In this document: one piece after another, positions 22,485-33,689 of the stretch | Layout: every line of letters starts with the position of its first letter | Numbering within the stretch: position 1 is the first letter of the stretch | Translations under genes and position numbers: made by a program | Notes under the pieces: generated by a model | Database searches by the model: none | What the model saw: only the letters and a program-made list of their open reading frames with translations | Told to the model about the DNA's origin: nothing | Assembly: GCA_024195585.1 (NCBI GenBank) | Contig: SWBL01000110.1 | Coordinates: forward strand, 62,001 to 126,000 | Length of the DNA stretch: 64,000 nt | DNA from: Aureobasidium sp. EXF-3400 | Taxonomy: Eukaryota > Ascomycota > Dothideomycetes > Dothideales > Saccotheciaceae | Reading direction: 5' to 3'

Positions 22485-25400
22485 CTAGCCTCCTGCTGCA
22501 GCTGCCTGCACTTCTGCTGTTGCGTCGATGTCTTCGATTTCGCGTCCGCGTGGGTCGACCACAATTCGGTGACCTCTTTTGTTCTCAGGTACACCATCTC
22601 GAGCTGCTCCAAAGTCCAGCACCTGCAACCAGTCAGCTTCTGTTACAACATGTCATATCACTTTGCACGTACCTCGATGTAAGTAAGGTTATTCCTTTGC
22701 ACCGCAGCAACACACCTTCTCTCGTCGAAACGGACTTGCCATACTCCACTAAGGTCTGAGAGCAAGTCGCGCAAACACTCACCTGTGCTGATATTCCACA
22801 TTTTGAGGGTACGGTCTGAGCCACTGATGACCTTCTGGTCATCGTGCTGGAAGCATGTAATCGCTCCAGTATGTGCTGACAAGATGGATTGACAGTTTCC
22901 ATTGTCAGGGTCCCAGATACGCAAGGTACTGTCTGCAGCAGCACTAACGAGGCGTCCATGGCTGAGATCCAGAAGACCTACCAGGGATGTATGGCCATCG
23001 AGGTTGAACAGGCAGTTGCCTGTTTCAAGAGACCAGACCTTGACCAAGTTATCCATCGACCCTGAAATACATCGTCCTCTGTCATGGTCAAGGACTACAC
23101 TGTAGACCTTTTGGGTGTGTCCTGTAAGTCGATGCACCATATCGCCAGTTGAAATCTTCCACACTCGGACGGTACAGTCATATGAACCACTAACAAGAGT
23201 GTCGCCATGTGCTGCAATAGCGCGAACCGAGTTGTGATGGCCAGTAAGTACACGCAGAGAGTAGGGGTTATCGCTGTCGTTTGCTGGAGGGCCAGCTTGA
23301 TGAATTTGGGGATCGCCAGGACGAGGAAGCTTCCAGACTCTGAGAGTTGAGTCACGCGAACCAGTGATGATCAACGGCTCTTTTGGCATCATGATAGGCG
23401 AGCCATCGGCAGCCGTGCCAATCTTCACAGGCTTCAATATTACCAGACAACGAACAGTAGAGGTGTGGCCTTGGAAAGTCTGTAGACATTTGCCAGAAGG
23501 AATGTCCCAGATGCGAACAGAGCGATCTGTTGAACCAGACACAAGTGTGTCACCTTCGTACTGCAATGCCCAAACGCCGCCTTCGTGGCCCTCAAGCTTC
23601 CTTCGCAATACACCAGTTCGGGTATCGTAGACATTGATGTTTGTGTCGTCGCTACCGGTTAAGATCTTGTCTGAATCAAAAAGTAAGCAAGTTACGACAT
23701 GGCGATGATGAGCGCGGAAGGCCAGATGATGCGGCTTTGCCTCAGAGTCCATCCAACTTTTTGCGATCATGTAGTGTCTTTGGTAGATAGACTTGAAGAG
23801 ATGCAAGTTAGTTAGACTTGGAAGGCCAACGTCTGGTTTGGGCACGGCTTTGGCAGCAGCGCTTGCGTAAGCCATGGGACCTTGTGCTGTTTGGAAGTCG
23901 CGCAACCAAAGAGGGGAATGGTCTTGGCGTCTGGACACCTTCCGCTTTTGTCTCTTGTGACCACCAGTGCTACTCGTTGCTTTTCTCTTGGTTCTTGTGA
24001 TACGCAGCGACGCGGAAGAGCCCGCATCGTCACTGCTGACCGAAGGAGCGGCCAGAGGACTTAAAGGCTCCAGCTCTACGACTCTAGAGACCGAGCGGGT
24101 CGACGTTGCTTGTCCCAAGTCTTCTTCGTATCCATCGAGAGAAGGTGCCTGCCATGCCCAACCCTCGCGTACTGCACGTTCAATCTCGCCCTCAGGCAAG
24201 TTGAAGCCATCCCTGTCCAGAAGTTCTTTCCATGCTCTTTCATCCGAATCAATCAAATGCCTCCACTTTTTCGATACTTGAGCCGCACGACAGAGACTCT
24301 TGACGTCCAAGAATTTTGTGATCTGCAAGCCCAATTCTACCGGTAGCACGTCGAACGGATCGCACTTCAGTGCTGGATTGACGAGTGAGGCGACGGTTCG
24401 TAATGTTTTCTTAGTAGAGCGTCTGAGCATTTGATACAAAACGTAAGACTGCATCTCCTCAGGTAAAGCGTCGTAAGCATCGATCATTGTAGGAACGTCC
24501 ATCAGCGTCAAAGGAGGTTGGTTGGTTTGGCGAGTGTGAGACTGGGACTGGACGGTAGCCTCACTGGAGCTAGCAGGGGCATCCGGTTGATCGGTCATCA
24601 TGCTGTCTTCGAGGTCCAGTCTAGATACTTGACTGGCATTTTCATCGTCGGCATCGCGAGTTGATAGTAGAAGCTGATGGCTGCGAGCCAGGTTTGCAGC
24701 AGCTGTGACGGGAGACAGACTAGGGCTTGGAAGGCTGGCATCCTGTTGTGAGCCACTTAGCAGACCCGCAGGTAGCGGTCGTGGTTGCTCAAGTCGAGGG
24801 TAAGGGTTATCGACAGGTTCGAGATCACCCTCTGCAACTGGTGGAGTGGCAGTAGCAGCATCCCTGTCGAAAGAGTGACTAGGTCCTGCAACGGACGCCT
24901 TTTGTTTTGCATGTTGCTCTTGCCATTCACGGGCTTTTTGGGTTAGAGAAGACACTCGCTGCTGCTCGCGGTCATTTGCTGGGGCAGCATCAGTGTCTGG
25001 TGTTACTGGCATGGGACGACTTGTAGTCTCTGAGATTGAAGATTGTTCGTCGTCGGCAAGTGGGTATGTGATACCAGAGCGGGTTCGTGACAGTAGCGAG
25101 CGAGGATGTCTTTTGCGACGGTGTAGGCTTGCTAGCTCTGCAGCCTCGGCGAGACTGGGTGGTGAAGCGGGCCTTTTAGGCGGGGGTGGTCGGAACTCCT
25201 GAGCTCGGGTAGGTGTGTGATGAGTTTGGGTCGAAGCCTTCTGGCTGCGAATGATACCATTGGATTGTTGCAGCTGTGCTTGCTGTTGCTTGTACTAATC
25301 AAACTTGTTAGTGGTAGACCGGTCAGCACATGGTGAGAGCTTAAGGTACCTTGTCGAGTGACGACTGAACGTTCTGTGCCTCCTGGTAGACGAGTGGGGT

Positions 25401-25709
25401 ACCTCCAACGTTGAGAGAGAAACGCTGCAGCGAAGAAGGAGTGGGGGTAGAGGCGAGGGGATATTGCTTGGGGTCGCGGCTGAGCATGTCCCTGGGTGGT
25501 CGGATAAGTAGAGGAGGGAGGGTGACAGTGGTTGTCGTAGTTGTCGTCACGACCGTCTGCTGGGTAGCGGGAGCAAAAGCCACATGGGCCATGGTGGTAT
25601 AGGGCGACATGTCTTGGTGATGGTCGGGCGACGCGGGAGCGGTGGTGAACGAGGCCTGGGTGCTGCGTATCGTCGCCCTCGTGTGGTCGTGACGGGCTGG
25701 GGGATCCAT
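22485..25709 (-). CDS. CDC4: F-box/WD40 protein Cdc4, SCF substrate receptor
   Basis: Three exons, 25709-25350, 25294-22673 and 22622-22485, give 1,039 residues. Introns are GTACCT...GATTAG and GTACGT...TTGCAG; all joins keep phase. The N-terminus is long and disordered, with a poly-threonine run and PPLLIRPPRD. A dimerisation-type helix (LPEEMQSYVLYQMLRRSTKK) precedes the F-box at about residues 433-480 (VLPVELGLQITKFLDVKSL), which binds Skp1. Seven or eight WD repeats fill about 640-985 (TGSDDTNINVYD, SGSTDRSVRIWD, SGSYDCTVRVWK, SGSMDNLVKVWS). The last exon supplies the basic/acidic tail after NNLTYIE. Cdc4 recognises phosphodegrons and drives ubiquitination of cell-cycle regulators in the nucleus. 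A longer start is not possible without a non-ATG codon; 25,709 is the first in-frame ATG after the 5' open stretch. Confidence 0.93.
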
Positions 25710-26699
25710 GCTGTCGTCGGTCCTCGAGAGATGCCACGGACGGATGGCTGCTTCAATATTGCTACCGCCGTCGACAGGCAGGACGGTCTCGTGCAAGCAA
25801 GCCCCAGAGCGTGACGACAGATCAACGCACGGGGATGCGAAGGTTGCAAACACGCCCGCGTTGCTGAGATGGTTCTGGGCTGGTGGCTCCTTTTGTTAGA
25901 GTAGCATCGTCTCTGGGGAAGCAGGCAGAAGCGTCGAGTATCTTGATGTCGCCGATGTTGGTTGCGTCGGTCAGGAAACAGGCCGTTCGCTGCCTGAGTC
26001 GCTTTGTCCCAAGCCTTCCTTCCCACTTGCCTGTCGTTTTGCGGAGAAAAAGCGCCACCGCCTGCGAGCCAAGCGACCACCAACGACTACGAAAACTTTG
26101 CCCAAGCCTGCATAACCTAGTATTTTTTGTCCCTCGTCATGCCCTCTCTTGTCTCGAATGTCTAATCCGCTCTTTACCGATCATCCTCTGCTTACCTTGA
26201 AACTTGCTGCCAACATCCACACATTTCTTTACTTGATATGGGTATTCTGGGGTATAAAGCTCTGTTCGTCTAGAAGCTCGAGCGAGATACCGCGTAAAGT
26301 GATCACGATCATGGGATCGGCATTTGCCTGGATAGGTAACAATTCCTTTCAGCAAACAACAATCTGTAAAAACCCAGATCAGACAAAAGTGCACGCTCTT
26401 ATCACAACGGTGAGTTGTTTGTAATGTACTACGCATTCGATTGCTATCGACTCGTGTAAGAAGCGCACTGGCTGTACTCAGAGCCAGCGACTTTGAAGCT
26501 ATCTTCATTTTGTCCATCTCTGTCCGAAAGAAAACACAAGAGAACTGCCACAACAAAGACCCTCATCATGACCACCTTTTATCCCGCAAGAAAACAAGAC
26601 TTTTGATAGACAGTCTGACAAGACACTCCTGCTGTTGCATCATCTAGACTCTTCGTCCAAAGCCCACAATGGCTTGATGGATAATTAGTAGAACAGACT
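25710..26699. other. CDC4 promoter / 3' region of the YTH gene
   Basis: No gene is seen. The frame of CDC4 exon 1 stays open to about 25,853 without an ATG, so this is probably 5' untranslated sequence. The rest shows nothing recognisable. Confidence 0.5.
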
Positions 26700-29600
26700 T
26701 TACTCGTTGTCAACAAGCGTGGACACCCAGTGGGGCTTCTTGTTACCTTCCTCCTGCTCATAGTCGACACCTCCGAGGCTGGAAGAAGGACGAGGGGTAT
26801 CGATGTGCTGAGCAAGCTGGATTCTGGCAGCCAAGGGACTGCTGTCAGGAGTGCGAAGCTTCTCAGGAACCTGTCCGAAGCCATAGGTAATCTTGCTCTG
26901 AGAACCGACACGGCTAGGTGTGGAAGGGAGGCGGACGCCGTGGCGAGTGGGCGTGCCATAGAGCGAGTTGTCCAAGGGACTGGTAGTCAGCTCATACAGG
27001 CTGCGCGACTGGCTGACAGGCGTCTTGGGCGGAACAGGCTGAGGAGGAGTCACGGAGTTGGAGTTGTACGACCAAGTGCTGACGTTGTGCATGAAGCGAT
27101 TGTTGGGCATAGTACGTGGAGTGCTGAAGCTGTGGTGCTCCGAGTAGAGGGCAGAGTCTTGCTGAGCAACGGAAGGCTTGCGTGGAGGAGGCATCTCGAA
27201 AGAGATACGGTTGTTGCCACCTTCGTTGAAGATCGAGCCAGACTTGCGTTGAACGATCTGTTCGTTGCTAGCCAAGCTTGTGCCGACAGTGGCAGAGTTG
27301 CGCATGACGGGAGGCACATTGGAGCTCTGCATAGTGTGGCCGCTCTGAGTCTGAGCAAGCGAGTTGGATCTCTCAGCGCGGGGACCTTGGACCCAAGACA
27401 GCGAGTGAGATGCCTCGGCACGGGAGCTCTGAGCCTGAACCTGGCCCAGCAAGTTGGACTTCTCTGCGAGGGAATTCTCTGTGCTGGCAAGCTTCTTGTG
27501 AGGAGTGACAGGCACCGTCTTTCCATGAGCATCCGGGGCAGTAGTCATGGTTCCATCGGCGTACTTGAGGACAGGCAAGATCTGAAGTTCAGGCTTGCCA
27601 CGGTCACGGTGCTGCTCAGACGATGTAGCGTTGGACTCAGCGCAGACAGTCTCCTTGCCCTCCTGCTTGGCAACTGAGCCTTGCATCGACGCAGGCTGGG
27701 TTCTGCCGTCGGACTTGCCATTCTCCATGGTTCCTCTACGAGTGGGTCTGTAGGTTCCACGACCACGGTAGCCTCCACGACCGAAGAACTTAGGACCCAT
27801 AGGAGGAACTGTAGCAATCTTACTATGCTCCATAGCACGACGGAAGAAGTCTGCAGTAGGTGCAGCAAGCAGATTCTCAATGTGAGGTGCCTCCACGTAG
27901 GCCTTGACGACCTCACGGCCGGTGCCTTCGGTATAGCTGAGAAAAGATTAGTATTGAGTAACTCAAGACCATAGAATAGAACCAACTTACTACATTCCGT
28001 TCCACATCTGAGTAATCGATTGCTGGTCGATCTTGCCCTCGACAAGAGGAATGACTTCCTCATAGGGGACCAGCTTGTTGTACGTCCACGAGATCATCAT
28101 GGAGCTTGGTGGCGTCAGTTTGAGTCAACGACTTATGAACAAGATAACTTACCCTTGGACCTTGACCCACTTGCCAGTCTCCTTGTCCCAGAAGTCCGTC
28201 TTGACATCGGGATCGAAAGCTTGAAGCTCTGAAAGACCGCAAAAGTGCTTGCTGAGCAATGTTAGCAATCATAGCGAATAAGGAACAAAACAGTGTCACG
28301 AACCTGCCGGGCATTGACCAGAGGAACAGAGTCTTCATCGAGGGGTCCTCGCGGTTGGTGTGCAGATCCATGATGCGTGTCATGACGTTCTGGTTTGTGG
28401 CCCAGAATCCAGTCTGATGCGACATAAGAATGTCATCGAGGTTGGGGCATTTGATGGCAACCACTTGCGACTTTGACATGGTTAGTTGAGTGATGCCGGG
28501 AAGGTGTGTAGATTTGTACTTACGCCATAGGGCATTGAGTAGTGGTCGGGGTTCATACCACTAAGGATCGAACTGGCGCCTCCAAAAGTCTCGAAAGAGT
28601 GGTTGTTGTTCTGAGCACGAACCTGCTTGAAGATGCGAGGTGCCTGCTTCTGAACCCAGACGGTTGGAGGACCTGAAGGACGAACATACTCTACTTCCTT
28701 GGCGGCATCAGAAGGAGAATTGGTGACCTGTGGCTTCTTGGGAGCATTGGGTGAGGCAGGATCCTGAACCATAGGCTTTTCAACCTGGTCAGCAGCAAGG
28801 GTCTTCGACGAAACAGATGAGTCTTGCTTAAATGGGCTCAGTTGAGAGCCAGTGGGAAGAGCAGCAACGCTAAGAGGCTTTTGCTGGATTTGGGTAGTAG
28901 ACATGTCGACAGAGTCAGAGACACTCTGCTGGGGAAGGTCAGAGACGTCCGAAGAACCACCATGATCGTGTGAGTGGGGAGCAGCCAGAGGTGAGCGTGT
29001 CTGAAGTGGAGATGAGACAGACGCCTTCTTGTCGTCAAGATCGAGAGGCTTGACAAGAGCACCAAGACCAGGGATCATGAAGCCAGTGGGTTGAGGAGTG
29101 AATGGAACACGCGAGACACCAACGCTGCGGGTAGCGCTTCCAGAAAATCCAACGGGATCAACGACACGATGATTGCCAGTGTTGTCAGTGGCGCCAGTGA
29201 AACCAGGCAGCGTGTTGCGAGCATGGGTGTGGTGGGCAGCTCCGTCAGGACCTGAAAGGCTGGGTCTTGTCAGTGAGACTTACTGTGTTTGCACAGACTA
29301 AACACGATGCTTACCCAGCAATGTTGTTGAAAGGACCGGAGCCAAAGCTTGTAGCCATGGCGGGCATGCTTGCGTTCTTGTTGGTTTGGTCCTGATCACT
29401 GGTGATTGCAGAAGGTTCAGAGTTGAACAAGGCCCTAACAGAATCACTGTCAAAGCTGGCGCGAGCGAGGTGCTGTTGAGCAAGACGCTGCACAGTTGGG
29501 TTGTGAATGATACGTCTGCGCTTGAACACCTCAAGGTAGTAATCAGTACCTTGGTTAACAGTAAGATAGGCGTGATCGGACGGGGCTCCAGCAGCCGAGC

Positions 29601-29739
29601 TACCGCTGTGCTGAGCAGTGGTGATCTCGCCAGTTGCAGAATCCTGGGGAGCTTCCTGAGAGTTGGAGGCCGAAGGCACACCAGAGGTCAGCTTTGGCGA
29701 ATTGAAGGGCGCCGAGCCGGCGGCTGTGGTTGGAGGCAT
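26700..29739 (-). CDS. YTH-domain-like RNA-binding protein (putative m6A reader) with RG-rich C-terminal part
   Basis: Six exons (29739-29315, 29259-28524, 28470-28304, 28251-28153, 28104-27991, 27936-26700) give 925 residues with phase kept throughout. Residues 388 to about 545, spread over exons 3-6, fit a YTH fold. The order is: AIKCPNLDDILMSHQTGFWAT; a hydrophobic strand with LFLWSMPGSKHFCGLSEL; FWDKETGKWVKV; MMISWTYNKLVPYEEVIPL; and a final GTGREVVKAY. Three tryptophans fall where the YTH methyl-adenosine cage is expected (GFW, DFW, GKW). YTH proteins bind N6-methyladenosine in RNA and control its fate. The N-terminal 387 residues are disordered. Exon 6 starts after the domain with an RG-rich patch (FFGRGGYRGRGTYRPTRRG, about 560-580) and a long Ser/Pro/Gln-rich tail. 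A 5'-untranslated intron (about 29,801-29,753) is likely. Homology was judged by eye. Confidence 0.72.
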
Positions 29740-30979
29740 GTTGAATGCTGTTCGTATGTTAGCAAGCTTTAGAGAAGACGGCCGCTCCAACAAAGACGTA
29801 CATTCACGCAGTTTTGTTGGTATACGAGATGGAAGCAATGTTGCGCATAATTTGCGCATAAAGAGTCGTGCGGATTACGCGAAGCGAGTAAGAGGCACGA
29901 GCTTTGCGCATCAACAAGACGCGCTGTGAAAATTGATCACGAAGTGAAAGCACTAGAGACTCAGAACGAGCCAGCGCTGAGAGGACGCGATGGAACAACA
30001 CTTTCTCTTTCTTTCTTCACTTGACAAGCAGAAAGGGAAATGAAAAGAACGAGATATACTTGAGCCAGCAACATGGCTATCAGAGCATGATACAACACCT
30101 ACAGTATAGTCGAAGTATAGCCGAAGGCTACTGAGTACCATATTGCAAGCCAATACCAACCTCACATGAATATGAGTCTACAGCATCTAGAGTCTTACAG
30201 TAATGACGGTCTGGGCATCGCTGCTGATACGTATCGATGGCATATAGGTATAGGTGGATGACCGTCGAGCTCTCAGTGCTCAACGTGTGTATCTGGTGTT
30301 ATCATATAGAGTTTGTTTTTAGAAGCCCTGTCCCGAGCAGGTATCGTGTTGGATGGTGTATTTTGGTGTAGCGAGATAGGAAGTGAAAGTGAAGAACTGT
30401 TGTCTTCGAGAAGTGAAGTCGGCTGAATGGCACGGACCTGCTCTGTACCACCGAAGAATTTCCGCCAACTCGCATTCCCCGAACTCACGACACCAGGCAA
30501 GTATCCCACTTGAAACATAGATATGTTTCCCGACAATAATGTGCTGAGCCCCATCAACATAGAGGCTTCAACCTATCGAAGCTGGTTTGTCGAGTGCTGC
30601 AAGCAATCTCAATTGATCGCACACGAGGCCTCGAAACTATCGTCTAGGTACAGACCACCTTTTGCATTTCTGAAGCCAGGCGATACGAAACCTATGCTCA
30701 AACCTAATCAAGAATGTATACCTGGATATATTTCAAGTGTAAAGAATGGTCTGGTAGAGTATGTGAGATTTTGATCAAAGTGCTTGTGCTTGCGAGGTTT
30801 GGAAAGAGTGGCCGGCTTTGTGGATGGCACCTGCCTCGATGACCAAGGTGCCTTCTGTTTCTATCTACCTTCGCTTGATTGTGTGACCCCGCTCTGGAAA
30901 GTCTCTGCAAGTTCAACTAGTAAACTAGCCATCTCTCTGTCACCTCCGTATCTTGCATCGCCAGAATCTAGTCGCGGAC
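29740..30979. promoter_or_regulatory. Shared divergent intergenic region of the YTH gene and HOP1
   Basis: No gene is seen in these 1,240 bp. The region must hold promoters for both flanking genes. It contains three TTGCGCAT copies close to the YTH gene and a probable intron in that gene's 5' leader. A ctagtaaactag palindrome lies at about 30,918, some 60 bp upstream of the HOP1 start. Shared control is inference from orientation. Confidence 0.5.
29841..29911. promoter_or_regulatory. Three TTGCGCAT copies in the YTH-gene promoter
   Basis: Exact TTGCGCAT octamers occur at 29,841-29,848, 29,852-29,859 and 29,904-29,911, about 100-170 bp upstream of the YTH start codon. On the minus strand the second reads ATGCGCAAAT, which contains CGCAAAT, a match to the CRCAAAW core of the Ndt80-type mid-sporulation element. 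The repetition is seen; the regulator is inferred. Confidence 0.4.
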
Positions 30980-33689
30980 ATGGCTCAAATCATGGCTCAG
31001 CACCAGGTAGTGGCCACCAAACCCAAGTTGACTCAAAAGCAGAGTACTGAGACGGTTCAAGTCATGCTTTACACCTCGGTGAGTGCAGCCGTGGCTCCTT
31101 TCATAACCCTTCTTCATCCGACTAACATGGCCTCAGGCTAGCATGCTTTGTCGTATAAGGTGAGGTTCCTCTGTGGTAGTTCAACCCGATCATGCTGACA
31201 AGTCGTGCAGAAACATTTTTCCTTCTTCGGCGTTTGAGGTAGTTGAGTTCGCTGAAGACGATGAACTCTATACCTTCGACGGCCTGATGAACGAAAGACA
31301 CCCTTGTCGAGCGCAGACACCCTCACCGTCCAGCACTCCGACCAGATCAGCAGAGCTCCGTACACAGAACGTTCCACTGCTCAAGAGAGGTCGAAGCGTT
31401 CGTGCAGACCAATTCCTCGATTCTCTTGTACGTTACATGACTTGAATTGTCTTGTTCAACACTGACGCGACTGCCTCATCAGAACACAGCGTTTGAAGCG
31501 TTGCACCGAGGAACATTGCATGCCCTGCGCATCCCCTTTATGGGTGATCCTGATGTCAATTCAGACTCGCTCGAACTATGGTCGTTCCGTGTCATCTACA
31601 ACCAATCCGCAGAAGGTGAACGTGAAGTTCAAGGACTCGAAGCCAACCTCGGCAACGAAGAAATGTTCGATTCAAGCCTTTGCGTTATCGACTTGCTGCA
31701 AAACGTATCAGAGCAATGCGAGAGACTTCCACAGTTGCCTGGTGAGATTCACATTGACCTCGCCTCTGTCCAGTTGCTTGGCTAATCTAGCTTTCAAGAC
31801 GACCGCTATATTCAACCCAGTATCCTGTACAAAAGCGATGGGTGGGAGCCAAAAGGCTACGTGGAAACTCAATCTCAGCAATCCGTCAAGGGATTCGCCG
31901 GCTGGCAACCGTATTCCACAGATCTAGGCATCATCTGTGGACTTCATCACGAGTAAGTTCATTGTCAAGGGTCAATACCTATCGTTTTCTCACGTCGCAA
32001 GTCTCGCCATCCGCGTCCAGTCCCTCAAACACGAGCATTCCAATACAAGACGAATTTCTCAGGATCTTCATTCTCGCAAGCCTGTTGCAAACCGAGAACC
32101 ACAGCTCTCGACCAGTCCGTCCACCCTCTCTGGGGGCAATTCTCCTATCCGAACAAGGCCCATCTCGCCCACTTTGCCTAGAAGGACCTCTGCCGATTCA
32201 GCTATACCCGAAACTCCTCAGCATCTTGGTCAACCTGACAAAGACAGAGTATCTTCTACGGACTCCCACGCTCTCACAGAAGCCACGAGCAATCTCTTTC
32301 TTAATACAGCTGGACTTCCAAGAACGGACGTATCGCAGAGTCGGACCACAAGACCTGCCACTTCAGAGCAGATACAACAATCTGATACCTCCAGTGCATC
32401 GCAGATCGATGACGACATAAGACGCAGAAGCTCACTGGAAAACATGGTAAGTCCATAATCGTCCGGGGTTTGTTACAAAACTTACAAGCTGTTCAGTTGA
32501 AGCCTAGCTCGATCCGCGAAGATGACTTTGCAACTCAAGTCCGGACAACTGCGAGTCAGATGTTGAACGATGAGAACAGCCCAAGTCCAGAGTTGGCTGA
32601 ACACATGAAGACATATGACTTCCTTACCAGCGAAACAGCACATCATTTATGGACCCTGAAATGTGAACTTCAGACGAGACCGAACATTACACTCACGAAC
32701 GAGTTCATCACTAGCTGCCGATGCCAGCTTCATGACTCGATGGAAGATATGGTATGCTTATGATTGCTCCCGCAGAATTGTGCTAACTTTTGCCATAGAT
32801 TCGATGCAGTGTCTGTGGTGTGCAACAGCATTCCATCTGTCAAGGCTATCTAGGTGACGACCACCAACCTCCTCAACATATCTGTCACCTTTGTCTCTTT
32901 GGTAGTAAGGTCGAAAGAGCCACTCTTGCAAAGCTGTGTGAGCTAGCTTTGGAGCGGAGAGCCATAGACCTGCTCCTCTCTGGAGGAGTCGATAACACAG
33001 TTGAACTAAGTAGGAAGCTCGGTATGTACATTTGAACCCACCCTGGTACAGTGCTAACAGGAGTTTGTCCAACAGATTTGCAATTTGACAAGGTCGCAGG
33101 ACTGGTCACGTCTTTGGTTTCACAGAACTTTGTGGTGGAGCAGAGCGGACGTTCCACACGGAATTCGCAAGGCAAGATAACATTCCCAAAGTCGATCAGC
33201 ACACCAGAGTATATCGATTCTCTTGCAAAGCTCTTTGATCCATACCAAGTTGTGGGACATCACGTAAGCGCGTAAAGCCTTGTCGGCATGATGGTGATGC
33301 TGACTGTGTAGTTCTCCGATGCTGCAGTGTCAGACGACTCGGCTACAGATGTAGCACAGACATTGAGAGCCAGATATGCAATTCCCACACAACTCTCGAG
33401 CACTGTGACGCCCAGTGTGTCGCCAGAGTATACGAGAGCCATGACTGAAAACGCGAGCAAGAAACCGACCGGAAGTGCAACGACTACTACAAAGAAAAGA
33501 GCGAGGACCAGTCAGCCAGGGGCAGTCGTGATGGACGAGCAACCAACACCAGTTCGTCAATCGTCTCGACTTAGAACTCCGACGCCAAAGATGAAGGAGG
33601 CCAAATTTGGCTTCTTCATTAACGGGCAAAACCTTCCATCCAGAGAACATCCAGAGATCAAGTCGAAGCGATTCAAGGGCGACTCGTAA
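30980..33689 (+). CDS. HOP1: Meiotic HORMA-domain axis protein, Hop1 type, with PHD-type zinc finger and winged-helix-like region
   Basis: Ten exons: 30980-31078, 31137-31159, 31211-31427, 31483-31741, 31799-31952, 32002-32446, 32497-32751, 32799-33021, 33076-33263, 33312-33689. They give 746 residues. The HORMA domain covers about 20-270 (TVQVMLYTS, IFPSSAFEVVEF, LRIPFMGDPD, VIDLLQN, CERLPQLPDDRYI, DLAIRVQSLK). A disordered linker follows. A C4HC3 zinc finger uses C473, C475, C487, C490, H495, C498, C513 and C516. Residues about 520-640 look like a winged helix (DLQFDKVAGLVTSLVSQNF). This PHD-plus-winged-helix part matches the chromatin-binding region known in some Hop1 proteins. The C-terminal EAKFGFFINGQNLP could be the closure motif that loops into the HORMA domain. 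Hop1 assembles on meiotic chromosome axes and promotes double-strand-break formation and inter-homolog repair. Intron 4 (57 bp) removes an in-frame stop. Confidence 0.88.

Noticed and set aside
25710..25853. Longer Cdc4 N-terminus
   Set aside because: The open frame upstream of 25,709 has no ATG and opens at GTG, so it is treated as 5' untranslated sequence.
29260..29314. Acceptor CTTTCAG at 29,252 for intron 1 of the YTH gene
   Set aside because: It gives an immediate in-frame stop; the upstream ACCCAG keeps the frame open.
31742..31798. Premature stop in HOP1 as evidence of a pseudogene
   Set aside because: The TAA lies inside a 57-nt GTGAGA...TTCAAG intron with a CTAAT branch site; splicing restores LPQLPDDRYI.
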